NCBI RefSeq assembly: GCF_013624435.2
Contig: NZ_CP061768.1
Location: forward strand, 248,001-312,000
DNA: 64,000 bases
DNA from: Nocardioides campestrisoli
GTDB taxonomy: Bacteria > Actinomycetota > Actinomycetes > Propionibacteriales > Nocardioidaceae
Reading direction: 5' to 3'
A program made the position numbers and the translations under genes. The number at the start of each line of letters is the position of its first letter. The stretch's first letter is position 1. Below the pieces are notes generated by a model. It did not search any database, was not told the DNA's origin, and saw only the letters and a list, made by a program, of their open reading frames with translations. This document shows, piece by piece, positions 25,626 through 34,435 of the stretch.

Positions 25626-27376
25626 CCAGGGTCGTGCGGATCGGCAACTGCTCCGGCTTCTACGGCGACCGGCTCTCGGCGATGCGGGAGATGCTCGAGG
25701 GGGGCCCGCTGGACTACCTGACCGGCGACTACCTGGCCGAGCTGACCATGCTGATCCTCGGCAAGGACACGATGCGCGACCCGAGCCTGGGCTACGCGCG
25801 CACCTTCGTCCGCCAGGCCGAGGACTGCCTGGGCCTGGCCCTGGAGAAGGGCGTCAAGATCGTCGCCAACGCCGGCGGGCTCAACCCCGCCGGGCTGGCC
25901 GACAAGCTCCGCGAGGTGGCCACCGGCCTGGGCCTCGACGCGAGGATCGCCCACGTCGAGGGCGACGACCTGCGCCCCCGCGCGGCCGAGCTCGGCTTCC
26001 CGAACGCGCTGACCGCCAACGCCTACCTGGGCGGCTTCGGCATCGTCGCCGCCCTGCGCGGCGGCGCCGACGTGGTCGTGACCGGCCGGGTCACCGACGC
26101 CTCGGTGATCGTCGGCCCTGCCGCCTTCCACCACGGGTGGACCCCCGAGCAGTACGACGAGCTCGCCGGCGCCGTGGTCGCCGGCCACGTGATCGAGTGC
26201 GGCACGCACGCCACCGGCGGCAACTTCTCCGGGTTCACCTCGATCGACCCGGCGCTGCGGGCGAAGCCGCTCGGCTTCCCGCTCGCCGAGATCGCCGCGG
26301 ACGGCTCGTTCGTGGTCACCAAGCATGAGGGCACCGGGGGCGCGGTCACCGTCGACACGGTCACCGCCCAGTTGGTCTACGAGATCCAGTCGGCGAAGTA
26401 CCTCAACCCCGACGTCACCACGCTGCTCGACACCGTCGAGCTCACCCAGGAGGGCCCGGACCGGGTCGCCGTCTCCGGGGTGCGCGGCGAGGCGCCGCCG
26501 GTCACCCTCAAGGTCTGCGTCAACGAGCTCGGCGGCTGGCGCAACAGCATGGAGATCCTGCTGACCGGCCTGGAGATCGACGCCAAGGAGGAGTGGGTCA
26601 AGGAGCAGATGGTCAGCGCCTGGGGCGACAAGGCCCCGGCGACCGTCGCCTGGTCCCGCTCCGCCCCGCCGGTCGAGGACCCGGACTCCCAGGAGCTCGC
26701 CTCCTGCGTGCTCCGGGTGATGGCGCTGGACGCCGACCCCAAGGTCGCCGGCAAGGGCTTCACCGCCCCCGCGGTCGAGGTCGCGCTGGGCTCCTTCCCG
26801 GGGCTGACCCTGATGGCCCCGCCCGGACCGGCGACGCCGTACGGGATCTACCGCCCGGAGTACGTCGACCGCGCGGCCGTCGAGCACACCGTGGTGCATG
26901 CCGACGGCACCCGCGAGGTGGTCCCCGACCCGACGACGTACCTGAGCGCCGACGAGCTGGCCGCCGTGCCGCAGGCCGGTCTCAGCACCGGGTCGGACGA
27001 GGCGCCGGAGGAGACCGTGACCCGCAAGGTGCCGCTGGGCACCTTCGTGCACGCCCGCTCCGGCGACAAGGGCGGCAACGCCAACCTCGGCCTCTGGGTC
27101 GCCCGCGACGGCTCGTCCGACGAGGCGACCTACCAGGCGCGCGTCGCCTGGCTCACCTCGTTCGTCACCCCCGCGCGGGTCAAGGAGCTGCTGCCCGAGG
27201 CCGCCGACCTCGAGGTCGAGGTCTTCGCCCTGCCCGAGCTCGGCGCGGTCAACGTGCTGATCCACGGGCTGCTCGGCGCCGGCGTGGCTGCCTCCACCCG
27301 GATCGACCCCCAGGCCAAGGCGCTGGGCGAGTGGGTCCGCGCCCGTCACGTCAACATCCAAGGAGACCTGCTCTGA
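25622..27376 (+). CDS. AtuA-family (DUF1446) protein
   Basis: This 584-residue protein belongs to the family named for AtuA of the Pseudomonas acyclic-terpene pathway, which has no assigned reaction. The N-terminal DUF1446 part (about 1-450) starts with RIGNCSGFYGDR and contains GGLNPAGLADKL, VTGRVTDASVIVGPA and the motif HATGGNFSGF. A C-terminal domain of about 100 residues starts at LGTFVHARSGDKGGNANLGL and ends in RVNIQ-like HVNIQGDLL. It is coupled by ATGA overlaps to genes on both sides. Context suggests handling of the CoA thioester carboxylated by the AccA/AccD pair downstream. Confidence 0.88.
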   Translation: MTRVVRIGNCSGFYGDRLSAMREMLEGGPLDYLTGDYLAELTMLILGKDTMRDPSLGYARTFVRQAEDCLGLALEKGVKIVANAGGLNPAGLADKLREVATGLGLDARIAHVEGDDLRPRAAELGFPNALTANAYLGGFGIVAALRGGADVVVTGRVTDASVIVGPAAFHHGWTPEQYDELAGAVVAGHVIECGTHATGGNFSGFTSIDPALRAKPLGFPLAEIAADGSFVVTKHEGTGGAVTVDTVTAQLVYEIQSAKYLNPDVTTLLDTVELTQEGPDRVAVSGVRGEAPPVTLKVCVNELGGWRNSMEILLTGLEIDAKEEWVKEQMVSAWGDKAPATVAWSRSAPPVEDPDSQELASCVLRVMALDADPKVAGKGFTAPAVEVALGSFPGLTLMAPPGPATPYGIYRPEYVDRAAVEHTVVHADGTREVVPDPTTYLSADELAAVPQAGLSTGSDEAPEETVTRKVPLGTFVHARSGDKGGNANLGLWVARDGSSDEATYQARVAWLTSFVTPARVKELLPEAADLEVEVFALPELGAVNVLIHGLLGAGVAASTRIDPQAKALGEWVRARHVNIQGDLL

Positions 27377-28554
27377 TGACCACCATCGACGCGGCTGCGG
27401 CCCAGTCGACCCCCGAGGAGCGGGAGGCGCTGCGGCAGATGGCCGCGGAGTTCACCCGCCGCGAGATCGCCCCGCACCTGCAGGAGTGGGAGGACGCCGG
27501 CGCGCTGCCGCGCGAGCTGCACGTCAAGGCCGGCCAGGCCGGGCTGCTCGGGGTCAGCTTCCCCGAGTCCGTCGGCGGCTCCGGCGGCGACCTGCTCGAC
27601 ACCGTCGCCCTCCAGGAGGGGATGTTCTCCCAGGGCGCCTCCAGCGGCCTGATGTCGGCGCTGTTCACCAACGGCATCGCCTGCCCGCACATCGCCGCGC
27701 ACGGCAGCCCCGAGCTGGTCGACCGCTGGGTTCGGCCCACGCTGGCCGGCGAGCTGATCGGCTCGCTCGGCATCACCGAGCCCGGCGGCGGCTCCGACGT
27801 GGGCAACATCGCCACCACGGCGGTCCGCGACGGCGAGGAGTGGGTGATCAACGGGTCGAAGACCTTCATCACCTCCGGCACCCGCGCCGACTTCGTCACC
27901 ACCGCCGTCCGCACCGGCGGCCCCGGGGCGGGCGGCGTCTCGCTGATCGTCGTCCCGACCGACACCCCCGGCTTCAGCGTCGACCGCAAGCTGGCCAAGA
28001 TGGGCTGGCACAGCTCCGACACCGCCGAGCTCAGCTACGTCGACGTCCGGGTGCCGGTGGGCAACCTGGTCGGCGACGAGAACGCCGGCTTCTGGTACAT
28101 CGCCGAGCAGTTCGTGGTCGAGCGGATGGCCCTGGCCATCCACGGCTACGGGATCGCCGAGCGCTCGCTGGAGCTCACGGTCGACTACTGCCGCCAGCGC
28201 AGCACCTTCGGGGAGCCGCTGATCAAGCGCCAGGTGGTGCGCCACAAGCTTGTGGAGATGCGCCGTCAGGTCGAGGCCGCCAAGGCCTACACGCACGCGG
28301 TCGCCGCGCAGTACGTCGCTGCCGGTGGACCGAACGAGGCGGTCATCGCCGCGGCCTGCATGGCCAAGGAGACCGCCTGCAACACCGCGACGTACGTGAC
28401 TGACCAGGCCGTCCAGCTGCACGGCGGGACGGGATACATGCACGGGACCGAGGTGGAGCGGCACTACCGCGACTCCCGGCTCCTGCCAATCGGAGGAGGA
28501 GCGACCGAGGTGCTGACCGACCTTGCCGCCAAGCTGTTGGGATACACGCGATGA
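27376..28554 (+). CDS. Acyl-CoA dehydrogenase (first of two in the operon)
   Basis: This is an FAD-dependent acyl-CoA dehydrogenase of 392 residues that makes a 2,3-enoyl-CoA. It has FTRREIAPHLQEWEDAGALP, the FAD motif LGITEPGGGSDVG, WVINGSKTFITSG, and the C-terminal QLHGGTGYMHGTEVERHYRDSR segment with the usual RLLPIGGG end. The active-site base region aligns near GGTGYMHGTEVE. It is the fourth gene of the TetR-led operon and overlaps both neighbours by four bases. Branched-chain or terpenoid acyl-CoA is a plausible substrate. Confidence 0.92.
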   Translation: MTTIDAAAAQSTPEEREALRQMAAEFTRREIAPHLQEWEDAGALPRELHVKAGQAGLLGVSFPESVGGSGGDLLDTVALQEGMFSQGASSGLMSALFTNGIACPHIAAHGSPELVDRWVRPTLAGELIGSLGITEPGGGSDVGNIATTAVRDGEEWVINGSKTFITSGTRADFVTTAVRTGGPGAGGVSLIVVPTDTPGFSVDRKLAKMGWHSSDTAELSYVDVRVPVGNLVGDENAGFWYIAEQFVVERMALAIHGYGIAERSLELTVDYCRQRSTFGEPLIKRQVVRHKLVEMRRQVEAAKAYTHAVAAQYVAAGGPNEAVIAAACMAKETACNTATYVTDQAVQLHGGTGYMHGTEVERHYRDSRLLPIGGGATEVLTDLAAKLLGYTR

Positions 28555-30140
28555 GCGCCGGGACCGCGGAGGAGGAGCGCCGCTCCCACCTGCTCGCGAA
28601 GATCGACGACCTCGGGACCGAGCAGGCCAAGGCCGTCGCCGGCGGCGGTGAGAAGTACGTCGCCCGCCACCACGAGCGCGGCAAGCTGCTGCCCCGCGAG
28701 CGGATCGAGCTGCTGATCGACGAGGGCTCGGCCTTCCTCGAGCTCTCCCCGCTGGCCGGCTGGGGGTCCGACTTCGCGGTCGGCGCCTCGGTGGTCACCG
28801 GGATCGGCGTGGTCGAGGGCGTGGAGTGCATGATCACCGCCAACGACCCGACCGTGAAGGGGGGCGCCTCCAACCCCTGGACGCTGAAGAAGACCTTCCG
28901 GGCCTCGCAGATCGCGGAGGAGAACGGCCTGCCCCAGATCTCGCTGGTCGAGTCGGCCGGCGCGGACCTGCCGACCCAGAAGGAGATCTTCATCCCGGGC
29001 GGCAAGATCTTCCGGGACCTGACTCGTGCGAGCGCCCGCAAGCAGCCCACCGTGGCCCTGGTCTTCGGCAACTCCACCGCCGGCGGCGCCTACGTGCCCG
29101 GCCTCTCGGACTACACCGTGATGGTCAAGGAGCAGGCCAAGGTCTTCCTGGCCGGCCCGCCCCTGGTCAAGATGGCCACCGGCGAGGAGACCGACGACGA
29201 GTCGCTGGGCGGCGCGGAGATGCACGCCCGGACCTCCGGGCTGGCCGACTACCTGGCCGAGGACGAGCGGGACGCGATCCGGATCGGCCGGCGGATCATC
29301 GCCCGGCTCAACTGGAAGAAGGCGACCCCGGAGCCGGTCGGCTACGCCGAGCCGGAGCACGACCCGGAGACCCTGCTCGACCTGATCCCGACCGACCTCA
29401 AGGAGCCCTTCGACCCGCGCGACGTGATCGTGCGCCTGGTCGACGGCGTGAGCGCGACCAACGAGGTGGCCTTCGACGAGTTCAAGCCGCTCTACGGCTC
29501 CTCGCTGGTCACCGGCTGGGCCTCGCTGCACGGCCGGCCGATCGGGATCCTGGCCAACGCCCAGGGCGTGCTCTTCTCCGAGGAGGCGCAGAAGGCGACC
29601 CAGTTCATCCAGCTGGCCAACCAGAAGAACACCCCGCTGCTCTTCCTGCACAACACCACCGGCTACATGGTCGGCAAGGAGTACGAGCAGGGCGGCATCA
29701 TCAAGCACGGCGCGGCGATGATCAACGCGGTCTCCAACTCCACGGTGCCGCACATCTCGGTGCTGATCGGTGCCTCGTACGGCGCCGGCAACTACGGGAT
29801 GAACGGGCGTGCCTACGACCCGCGCTTCCTCTTCACCTGGCCCAACGCCAAGTCCGCGGTGATGGGGCCGGCCCAGCTGGCCGGCGTCCTCTCGATCGTC
29901 TCCCGCGCCGCCGCCGAGGCGAAGGGCAAGCCCTTCGACGAGGAGGCCGACAAGGGGATGCGCGAGTTCGTCGAGGCGATGATCGAGGAGCAGTCCCTGC
30001 CTTACGCGCTGTCCGGGATGCTCTACGACGACGGCGTCATCGACCCGCGCGACACCCGCACCATCCTCGGCATCTGCCTCTCCGTCATCGACACCCAGGC
30101 CGTCGCGGGCACCGACCGCTTCGGCGTCTTCAGGATGTGA
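28551..30140 (+). CDS. Acyl-CoA carboxylase, carboxyltransferase (beta) subunit
   Basis: This is the carboxyltransferase subunit of a biotin-dependent acyl-CoA carboxylase, 529 residues. N- and C-terminal crotonase-like halves are present; glycine-rich oxyanion holes occur at NSTAGGAYVPG and SYGAGNYGMNGRAYDPRF. The sequence resembles methylcrotonyl-/geranyl-CoA carboxylase beta subunits (for example EQGGIIKHGAAMINAVSNS) more than acetyl- or propionyl-CoA types. The alpha subunit follows immediately. The exact substrate is not readable. Confidence 0.92.
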   Translation: MSAGTAEEERRSHLLAKIDDLGTEQAKAVAGGGEKYVARHHERGKLLPRERIELLIDEGSAFLELSPLAGWGSDFAVGASVVTGIGVVEGVECMITANDPTVKGGASNPWTLKKTFRASQIAEENGLPQISLVESAGADLPTQKEIFIPGGKIFRDLTRASARKQPTVALVFGNSTAGGAYVPGLSDYTVMVKEQAKVFLAGPPLVKMATGEETDDESLGGAEMHARTSGLADYLAEDERDAIRIGRRIIARLNWKKATPEPVGYAEPEHDPETLLDLIPTDLKEPFDPRDVIVRLVDGVSATNEVAFDEFKPLYGSSLVTGWASLHGRPIGILANAQGVLFSEEAQKATQFIQLANQKNTPLLFLHNTTGYMVGKEYEQGGIIKHGAAMINAVSNSTVPHISVLIGASYGAGNYGMNGRAYDPRFLFTWPNAKSAVMGPAQLAGVLSIVSRAAAEAKGKPFDEEADKGMREFVEAMIEEQSLPYALSGMLYDDGVIDPRDTRTILGICLSVIDTQAVAGTDRFGVFRM

Positions 30141-30148
30141 GCACCGAT

Positions 30149-32146
30149 ATGACCACGATCACCCGCATCCTCGTCGCCAACCGCGGCGAGATCGCCCGCC
30201 GGGTCTTCGCCACCGCGCGTCGCCTCGGCATCGAGACCGTCGCGGTCCACTCCGACGCCGACGCCGGCCTGCCGTTCGTCGCCGAGGCCGACCACGCGGT
30301 CCGGCTGCCGGGCAACACCCCGGCGGAGACCTACCTGCGTGCCGACCTCGTGCTCGAGGCGGCCCGCAAGGCCGGCGCGGACGCCGTCCACCCGGGCTAC
30401 GGGTTCCTCTCGGAGAACGCCGGGTTCGCCCGTGCGGTCCTCGACGCGGGCCTGGCCTGGATCGGCCCGGACCCGTCCTCGATCGAGTCGATGGGCTCCA
30501 AGATCGAGTCCAAGAAGCTGATGGAGGCCGCCGGCGTGCCGGTGCTCGCCGACCTCGGCTCCACCGCGACCGAGGGCGACCTGCCGCTGCTGGTCAAGGC
30601 CAGCGCCGGTGGCGGCGGCCGCGGCATGCGCATCGTCCGTGACCTCGCGGCGCTGCCCGCCGAGGTGGAGAAGGCGGCCGCCGAGGCGGCGTCGGCGTTC
30701 GGCGACGGCACCGTCTTCGTCGAGCCGTACGTCGAGCACGGCCGACACGTCGAGGTCCAGGTCGTCGGCGACCGGCACGGCAACGTCGCCGTCTTCGGCG
30801 AGCGCGACTGCTCCATCCAGCGGCGCCACCAGAAGGTGGTCGAGGAGGCTCCGGCCCCCGGCCTGAGCGAGGAGACCCGGGCCGCGCTGCACGAGGCGGC
30901 CCGCAATGCCGCCGCTGCGATCGACTACGTCGGCGCCGGCACCGTCGAGTTCCTGGTCGACGCCTCCGACCCGACGCGGTTCTGGTTCCTGGAGATGAAC
31001 ACCCGGCTCCAGGTCGAGCACCCGGTCACCGAGGCGGTCTTCGGGGTCGACCTGGTCGAGGCGCAGATCGCGGTGGCCGAGGGCCACCCGGTCGAGGCCC
31101 CGGCCGACGGCCCGCGGGGTCACGCCGTCGAGGTGCGCCTCTACGCCGAGGACCCGGCGGCCGACTGGCAGCCGCAGTCGGGCGCGCTCGCCTCCTTCGG
31201 CATCCCGGGCGTCGACGTCGAGTTCGGCCTCGTCCCGGGAGCGCCCAGCGGCCTGCGCCTGGACACCGGCTTCGTCGCCGGCTCCGAGGTCGGCACCCAC
31301 TACGACGCCATGCTGGCCAAGGTGATCGCCTGGGCGCCCACCCGGGCCCAGGCGCTGCGCCGGCTCGCCGGTGCGCTGGACCGGGCCACCGTGCACGGCC
31401 TGACCACCAACCGTGACCTGCTGGTCGAGGTGCTGCGCCACCCGGTCTTCGCCGCGGGTGACGTCTCCACCGACTTCTTCGAGGTCCAGGAGCTTGGCTC
31501 CCGGGCCGGGGGCGTCGACGAGGAGGCGGTGCGCCGCGCCGCGTTCGCCGCGACGGTGGCGCTGGCCGAGGCGGACCGCGAGGCCCGCACCGTGCAGCGC
31601 CGGATCCCGGTCGCCTGGCGCAACGTGCTCAGCGCGCCCCAGGTCACCGAGCTCTCCCACGCCGGGTTGGAGAAGCCGGTGCGGGTGGAGTGGTACGGCG
31701 GTCGCGACGGCTACGCGGGCGAGGGGATCTCGGTGCTCGCCGCGTCGTCGACGTCGGTGACGCTCGAGGTCGACGGCGTCGCCACGACGTACGCCGTGGT
31801 GATCGACGCGAGCGCGTCGGTGACCGCCCCGGTGGTGCACGTCGACTCGCCCGCCGGCTACGTCCGGCTGGTCCGGGTGCCGCGGTTCGTCGACCCCTCC
31901 GAGGTCGTCGCCACCGGCTCCCTGCTCGCGCCGATGCCGGGCAGCGTGATCAGCGTCGCCGTCGAGGAGGGCGCCCAGGTCACCGCCGGGCAGACCGTCC
32001 TGGTGATGGAGGCGATGAAGATGCAGCACACGGTGACCGCACCGACCGACGGCGTGGTCAGCCAGATCAACGTGAAGGCCGGGTCCCAGGTCGGGGCCGG
32101 GGACGTGCTCGCCGTCGTGGACGGCGTGGAGGGGGAAGAGGCATGA
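30149..32146 (+). CDS. Acyl-CoA carboxylase alpha subunit (biotin carboxylase + BCCP)
   Basis: This 665-residue protein carries biotin carboxylase and carrier domains. The N-terminus ILVANRGEIARRVF and the ATP-grasp loop KASAGGGGRGMRIV are typical. FGERDCSIQRRHQKVVEEAPAP and EMNTRLQVEHPVTE mark the catalytic region. The carrier domain ends with Lys624 in EAMKMQH as biotin attachment site. I use ATG 30149; a GTG at 30137 overlapping the beta-subunit stop would add four residues and fits the GTGA/ATGA coupling seen elsewhere. The stop overlaps the next dehydrogenase gene. Confidence 0.92.
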   Translation: MTTITRILVANRGEIARRVFATARRLGIETVAVHSDADAGLPFVAEADHAVRLPGNTPAETYLRADLVLEAARKAGADAVHPGYGFLSENAGFARAVLDAGLAWIGPDPSSIESMGSKIESKKLMEAAGVPVLADLGSTATEGDLPLLVKASAGGGGRGMRIVRDLAALPAEVEKAAAEAASAFGDGTVFVEPYVEHGRHVEVQVVGDRHGNVAVFGERDCSIQRRHQKVVEEAPAPGLSEETRAALHEAARNAAAAIDYVGAGTVEFLVDASDPTRFWFLEMNTRLQVEHPVTEAVFGVDLVEAQIAVAEGHPVEAPADGPRGHAVEVRLYAEDPAADWQPQSGALASFGIPGVDVEFGLVPGAPSGLRLDTGFVAGSEVGTHYDAMLAKVIAWAPTRAQALRRLAGALDRATVHGLTTNRDLLVEVLRHPVFAAGDVSTDFFEVQELGSRAGGVDEEAVRRAAFAATVALAEADREARTVQRRIPVAWRNVLSAPQVTELSHAGLEKPVRVEWYGGRDGYAGEGISVLAASSTSVTLEVDGVATTYAVVIDASASVTAPVVHVDSPAGYVRLVRVPRFVDPSEVVATGSLLAPMPGSVISVAVEEGAQVTAGQTVLVMEAMKMQHTVTAPTDGVVSQINVKAGSQVGAGDVLAVVDGVEGEEA

Positions 32147-33312
32147 GCGACAACGCGTTCACCGAGTCCGAGGAGCGGGGCGAGCTGCGCAAGGCGGTCT
32201 TCGCCCTGGCCAGCAAGTACGGCCACGAGTACGTCGCCGAGAAAGCCAAGTCCGGCGGCAAGGTCACCGAGCTCTGGCAGGACATGGGCAAGCACGGCTT
32301 CCTCGGCGTCAACATCTCCGAGGAGTACGGCGGCGGCGGCGGCGGGATCGGCGACCTCGCCGCGGTGCTCGAGGAGGCGGCCGCGGCCGGCGCTCCGATG
32401 CTGATGATGGTCGTCTCCCAGGCGATCTGCGGCTCGGTGATCGGCCGGTTCGGCACCGAGGAGCAGAAGCAGCGCTGGCTGCCCGGGATCGCCGACGGCT
32501 CCTACACGATGGCGTTCGCCATCACCGAGGCCGACGCGGGCTCCAACTCCCACAACATCACCACCACCGCCACCCGCGACGGTGACGAGTGGGTGCTCAA
32601 GGGGTCGAAGACCTACATCTCCGGCGTCGACGAGGCGCAGGGGATCCTGGTGGTCGGGCGGGCCGCCGACGCGAAGACCGGCAACCTCAAGCCGTGCCTG
32701 TTCGTGGTGCCCACCGACGCGGCCGGCCTGGAGAAGCAGGTCATCGACATGACCTTCGACGCCCCGGAGAAGCAGTTCACCCTCTTCTTCGACGACGTCC
32801 GGCTGCCGGCCGACGCGCTGGTCGGGGACGAGGACGCCGGGCTGCTGCAGCTCTTCGCCGGTCTCAACCCGGAGCGGATCATGGGCGCGGCCTACTCCAA
32901 CGGCATGTCGCGGTTCGCGCTGAACAAGGCGGTCGAGTACGCGAAGACCCGCTCGGTCTGGAAGGACAAGCCGATCGGCTCGCACCAGGGGATCGCGCAC
33001 CCGCTGGCCAAGGTCAAGATCGAGCTCGAGCAGTCCAAGCTGCTCCAGCAGAAGGCGGCGGCGCTCTACGACGCCGGCGACGACATGGGCGCGGGCGAGT
33101 TCGCCAACATGGCCAAGTACGCCGCCGGCGAGGTGGCGTGCAACTCCACCGACGTCGCGGTGCACACCCACGGGGGGTCTGGCCTGACCACCGAGCTGGG
33201 GCTGGCCAACATGCTGGTCGCTGCGCGGCTGGGCCGGATCGCCCCGGTCAGCCGGGAGATGATCCTCAACTTCGTGGCCATGCACTCGCTGGGCCTGCCG
33301 AAGTCGTACTGA
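32143..33312 (+). CDS. Acyl-CoA dehydrogenase (second of two in the operon)
   Basis: This is an FAD-dependent acyl-CoA dehydrogenase of 389 residues and the last gene of the operon. It shows GFLGVNISEEYGGGGGGIGD, AFAITEADAGSNSHNI, WVLKGSKTYISGVDEAQ, and a C-terminal HTHGGSGLTTELGLANM segment, which differs from the first dehydrogenase and suggests a different step or chain length. A strong hairpin terminator begins 28 bases after the stop. In my memory, the M. tuberculosis accA2-accD2-fadE12-fadE13 locus has the same gene content. Confidence 0.92.
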   Translation: MSDNAFTESEERGELRKAVFALASKYGHEYVAEKAKSGGKVTELWQDMGKHGFLGVNISEEYGGGGGGIGDLAAVLEEAAAAGAPMLMMVVSQAICGSVIGRFGTEEQKQRWLPGIADGSYTMAFAITEADAGSNSHNITTTATRDGDEWVLKGSKTYISGVDEAQGILVVGRAADAKTGNLKPCLFVVPTDAAGLEKQVIDMTFDAPEKQFTLFFDDVRLPADALVGDEDAGLLQLFAGLNPERIMGAAYSNGMSRFALNKAVEYAKTRSVWKDKPIGSHQGIAHPLAKVKIELEQSKLLQQKAAALYDAGDDMGAGEFANMAKYAAGEVACNSTDVAVHTHGGSGLTTELGLANMLVAARLGRIAPVSREMILNFVAMHSLGLPKSY

Positions 33313-33339
33313 GCCCGCAGCAGGAACGCAGGGCGAGGT

Positions 33340-33381
33340 GGCTCACGCCGGGGCCGGACCAACGGATCCCCGGCGTGAGCC
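33340..33381. terminator. Perfect 14-bp hairpin between convergent operons
   Basis: GGCTCACGCCGGGG (33340-33353) and its exact complement (33368-33381) flank a 14-nt loop. It lies between the stop of the acyl-CoA operon and the stop of the anti-sigma gene on the other strand, so it can terminate both. No U-run follows, as is common in actinobacteria. Confidence 0.85.
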
Positions 33382-33388
33382 TCCCTCC

Positions 33389-33694
33389 TCACACCCCCGG
33401 TGAGAGCCAACGGCGGCGCCGCGCCAGCGGTGCCGCCGGCTGGGCGAGGGCGGGTTCCGGCACGGTCTCGACCGGACGACTGGTGAGCTCCTGGACCCGG
33501 GTCCGGAGCGAGGAGGTCGGCGTGAGCTCGATGCCTGCCGACAGCAGCTCGGCGGCGTCACGCACGTCCTCGACGTCCTCGCGGCAGTCCGTGCACTCGA
33601 TCAGGTGGCCCTCGAAGCGGAGCAGGTCGATCCCCTCGAGCCCGTTCAGGGCGTAGGCGACGGACCGCTCGTGGGCCTGGTTCACCTGCGTCAC
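33389..33694 (-). CDS. Small zinc-finger anti-sigma factor-like protein
   Basis: This is a 101-residue protein with an H-x3-C-x2-C zinc site (His30, Cys34, Cys37 in HLIECTDC) in an N-terminal anti-sigma domain that starts AYALNGLEGIDLLRFEGH. Unlike RskA it has no membrane span and ends in a basic tail (ARRRRWLSPGV). It would therefore be a cytoplasmic regulator. The GTG start overlaps the stop of the sigma-like gene upstream (GTGA), so the two are co-translated. Confidence 0.75.
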   Translation of the reverse strand: MTQVNQAHERSVAYALNGLEGIDLLRFEGHLIECTDCREDVEDVRDAAELLSAGIELTPTSSLRTRVQELTSRPVETVPEPALAQPAAPLARRRRWLSPGV

Positions 33695-34260
33695 ACCGCC
33701 ACCCCCGTACTGGCGGTCCGCGCGGCCGGCACGGACGGCGCCGCGAGCGCCGGGTCGCGGTGCAGCTCGGCGAGGTGCAGCATCGCGCGGTGCACGGTCC
33801 GGACGGCGGTGCCGGCCGACCACCCGAGGCGGCGGTCCGCCTCCTCCACGCCACGCCCGCCGAGGTAGACCTCCGAGAGCGCCTCCCGCTCGTCCTCGGC
33901 GAGGCCGACCAGCCAGCTCCGGTCCGGGGGGAAGGCCCGAGCGCCACCCCGACGGGGACCGGCAGCGCGGCTCGCGGCCACCGCGGTGCTGTGTGCGAGG
34001 TGGAGCAGCCAGGGGAGCCCGGCGCCCGGTGGCACCTCGACGTCCCCCTCCCACACGGCCGCGTAGACGTCGACGGTGAGCTCGTGCGCCTCCTCGCCGG
34101 GACCGACCACGCGGGAGACCAACCCGAGCACCCGACCCGCGGTGAGGTCGTAGAGGTGGACCAGCGCCTTCGCGTCGGCGTCGGCGGCGCGGGGGAGCAC
34201 GAGCTCGACCCGTCCGTACAGGTCGGCCGCCGAGCCGGGGGTGGGGATGCTCCTCGTCAT
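33691..34260 (-). CDS. Degenerate ECF sigma-factor-like protein
   Basis: This 189-residue protein aligns by eye with the SigK of this window. Its region-2-like part is LVHLYDLTAGRVLGLVSRVV and VDVYAAVWEG; its region-4-like part is LAEDEREALSEVYLGGRGVEEADRRLGWSAGTAVRTVHRAML. The region 2.4-like helix has lost most basic residues found in SigK, and region 4 is divergent. It may be a diverged sigma factor or an accessory protein that no longer binds DNA well. It is co-translated with a zinc anti-sigma-like protein. ATG 34260 is chosen because the frame upstream encodes no recognisable domain. Confidence 0.65.
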   Translation of the reverse strand: MTRSIPTPGSAADLYGRVELVLPRAADADAKALVHLYDLTAGRVLGLVSRVVGPGEEAHELTVDVYAAVWEGDVEVPPGAGLPWLLHLAHSTAVAASRAAGPRRGGARAFPPDRSWLVGLAEDEREALSEVYLGGRGVEEADRRLGWSAGTAVRTVHRAMLHLAELHRDPALAAPSVPAARTASTGVAV

Positions 34261-34422
34261 GATCGCCCATCTTGGAGAACCGGACGGGCGAATAGGAGGC
34301 CGAGGGCTCCGGTTCACCCATTTCAGGGACCGCAGGACGCAGGTGGTCCAGACCGCTCCGACCGGCGAGTAGCACACGGAGTGCAACGACGAGTTACAGA
34401 TCCGGTCGTCCTGACCTGGCGA

Positions 34423-34428
34423 TATGGT
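34423..34428 (+). promoter_or_regulatory. Candidate -10 element of a leaderless promoter
   Basis: TATGGT ends 7 bases before ATG 34436 of the hydrolase gene. An earlier ATG at 34424 lies within this hexamer, which argues for 34436 as the start. Confidence 0.5.
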
Positions 34429-34435
34429 GCGCACC

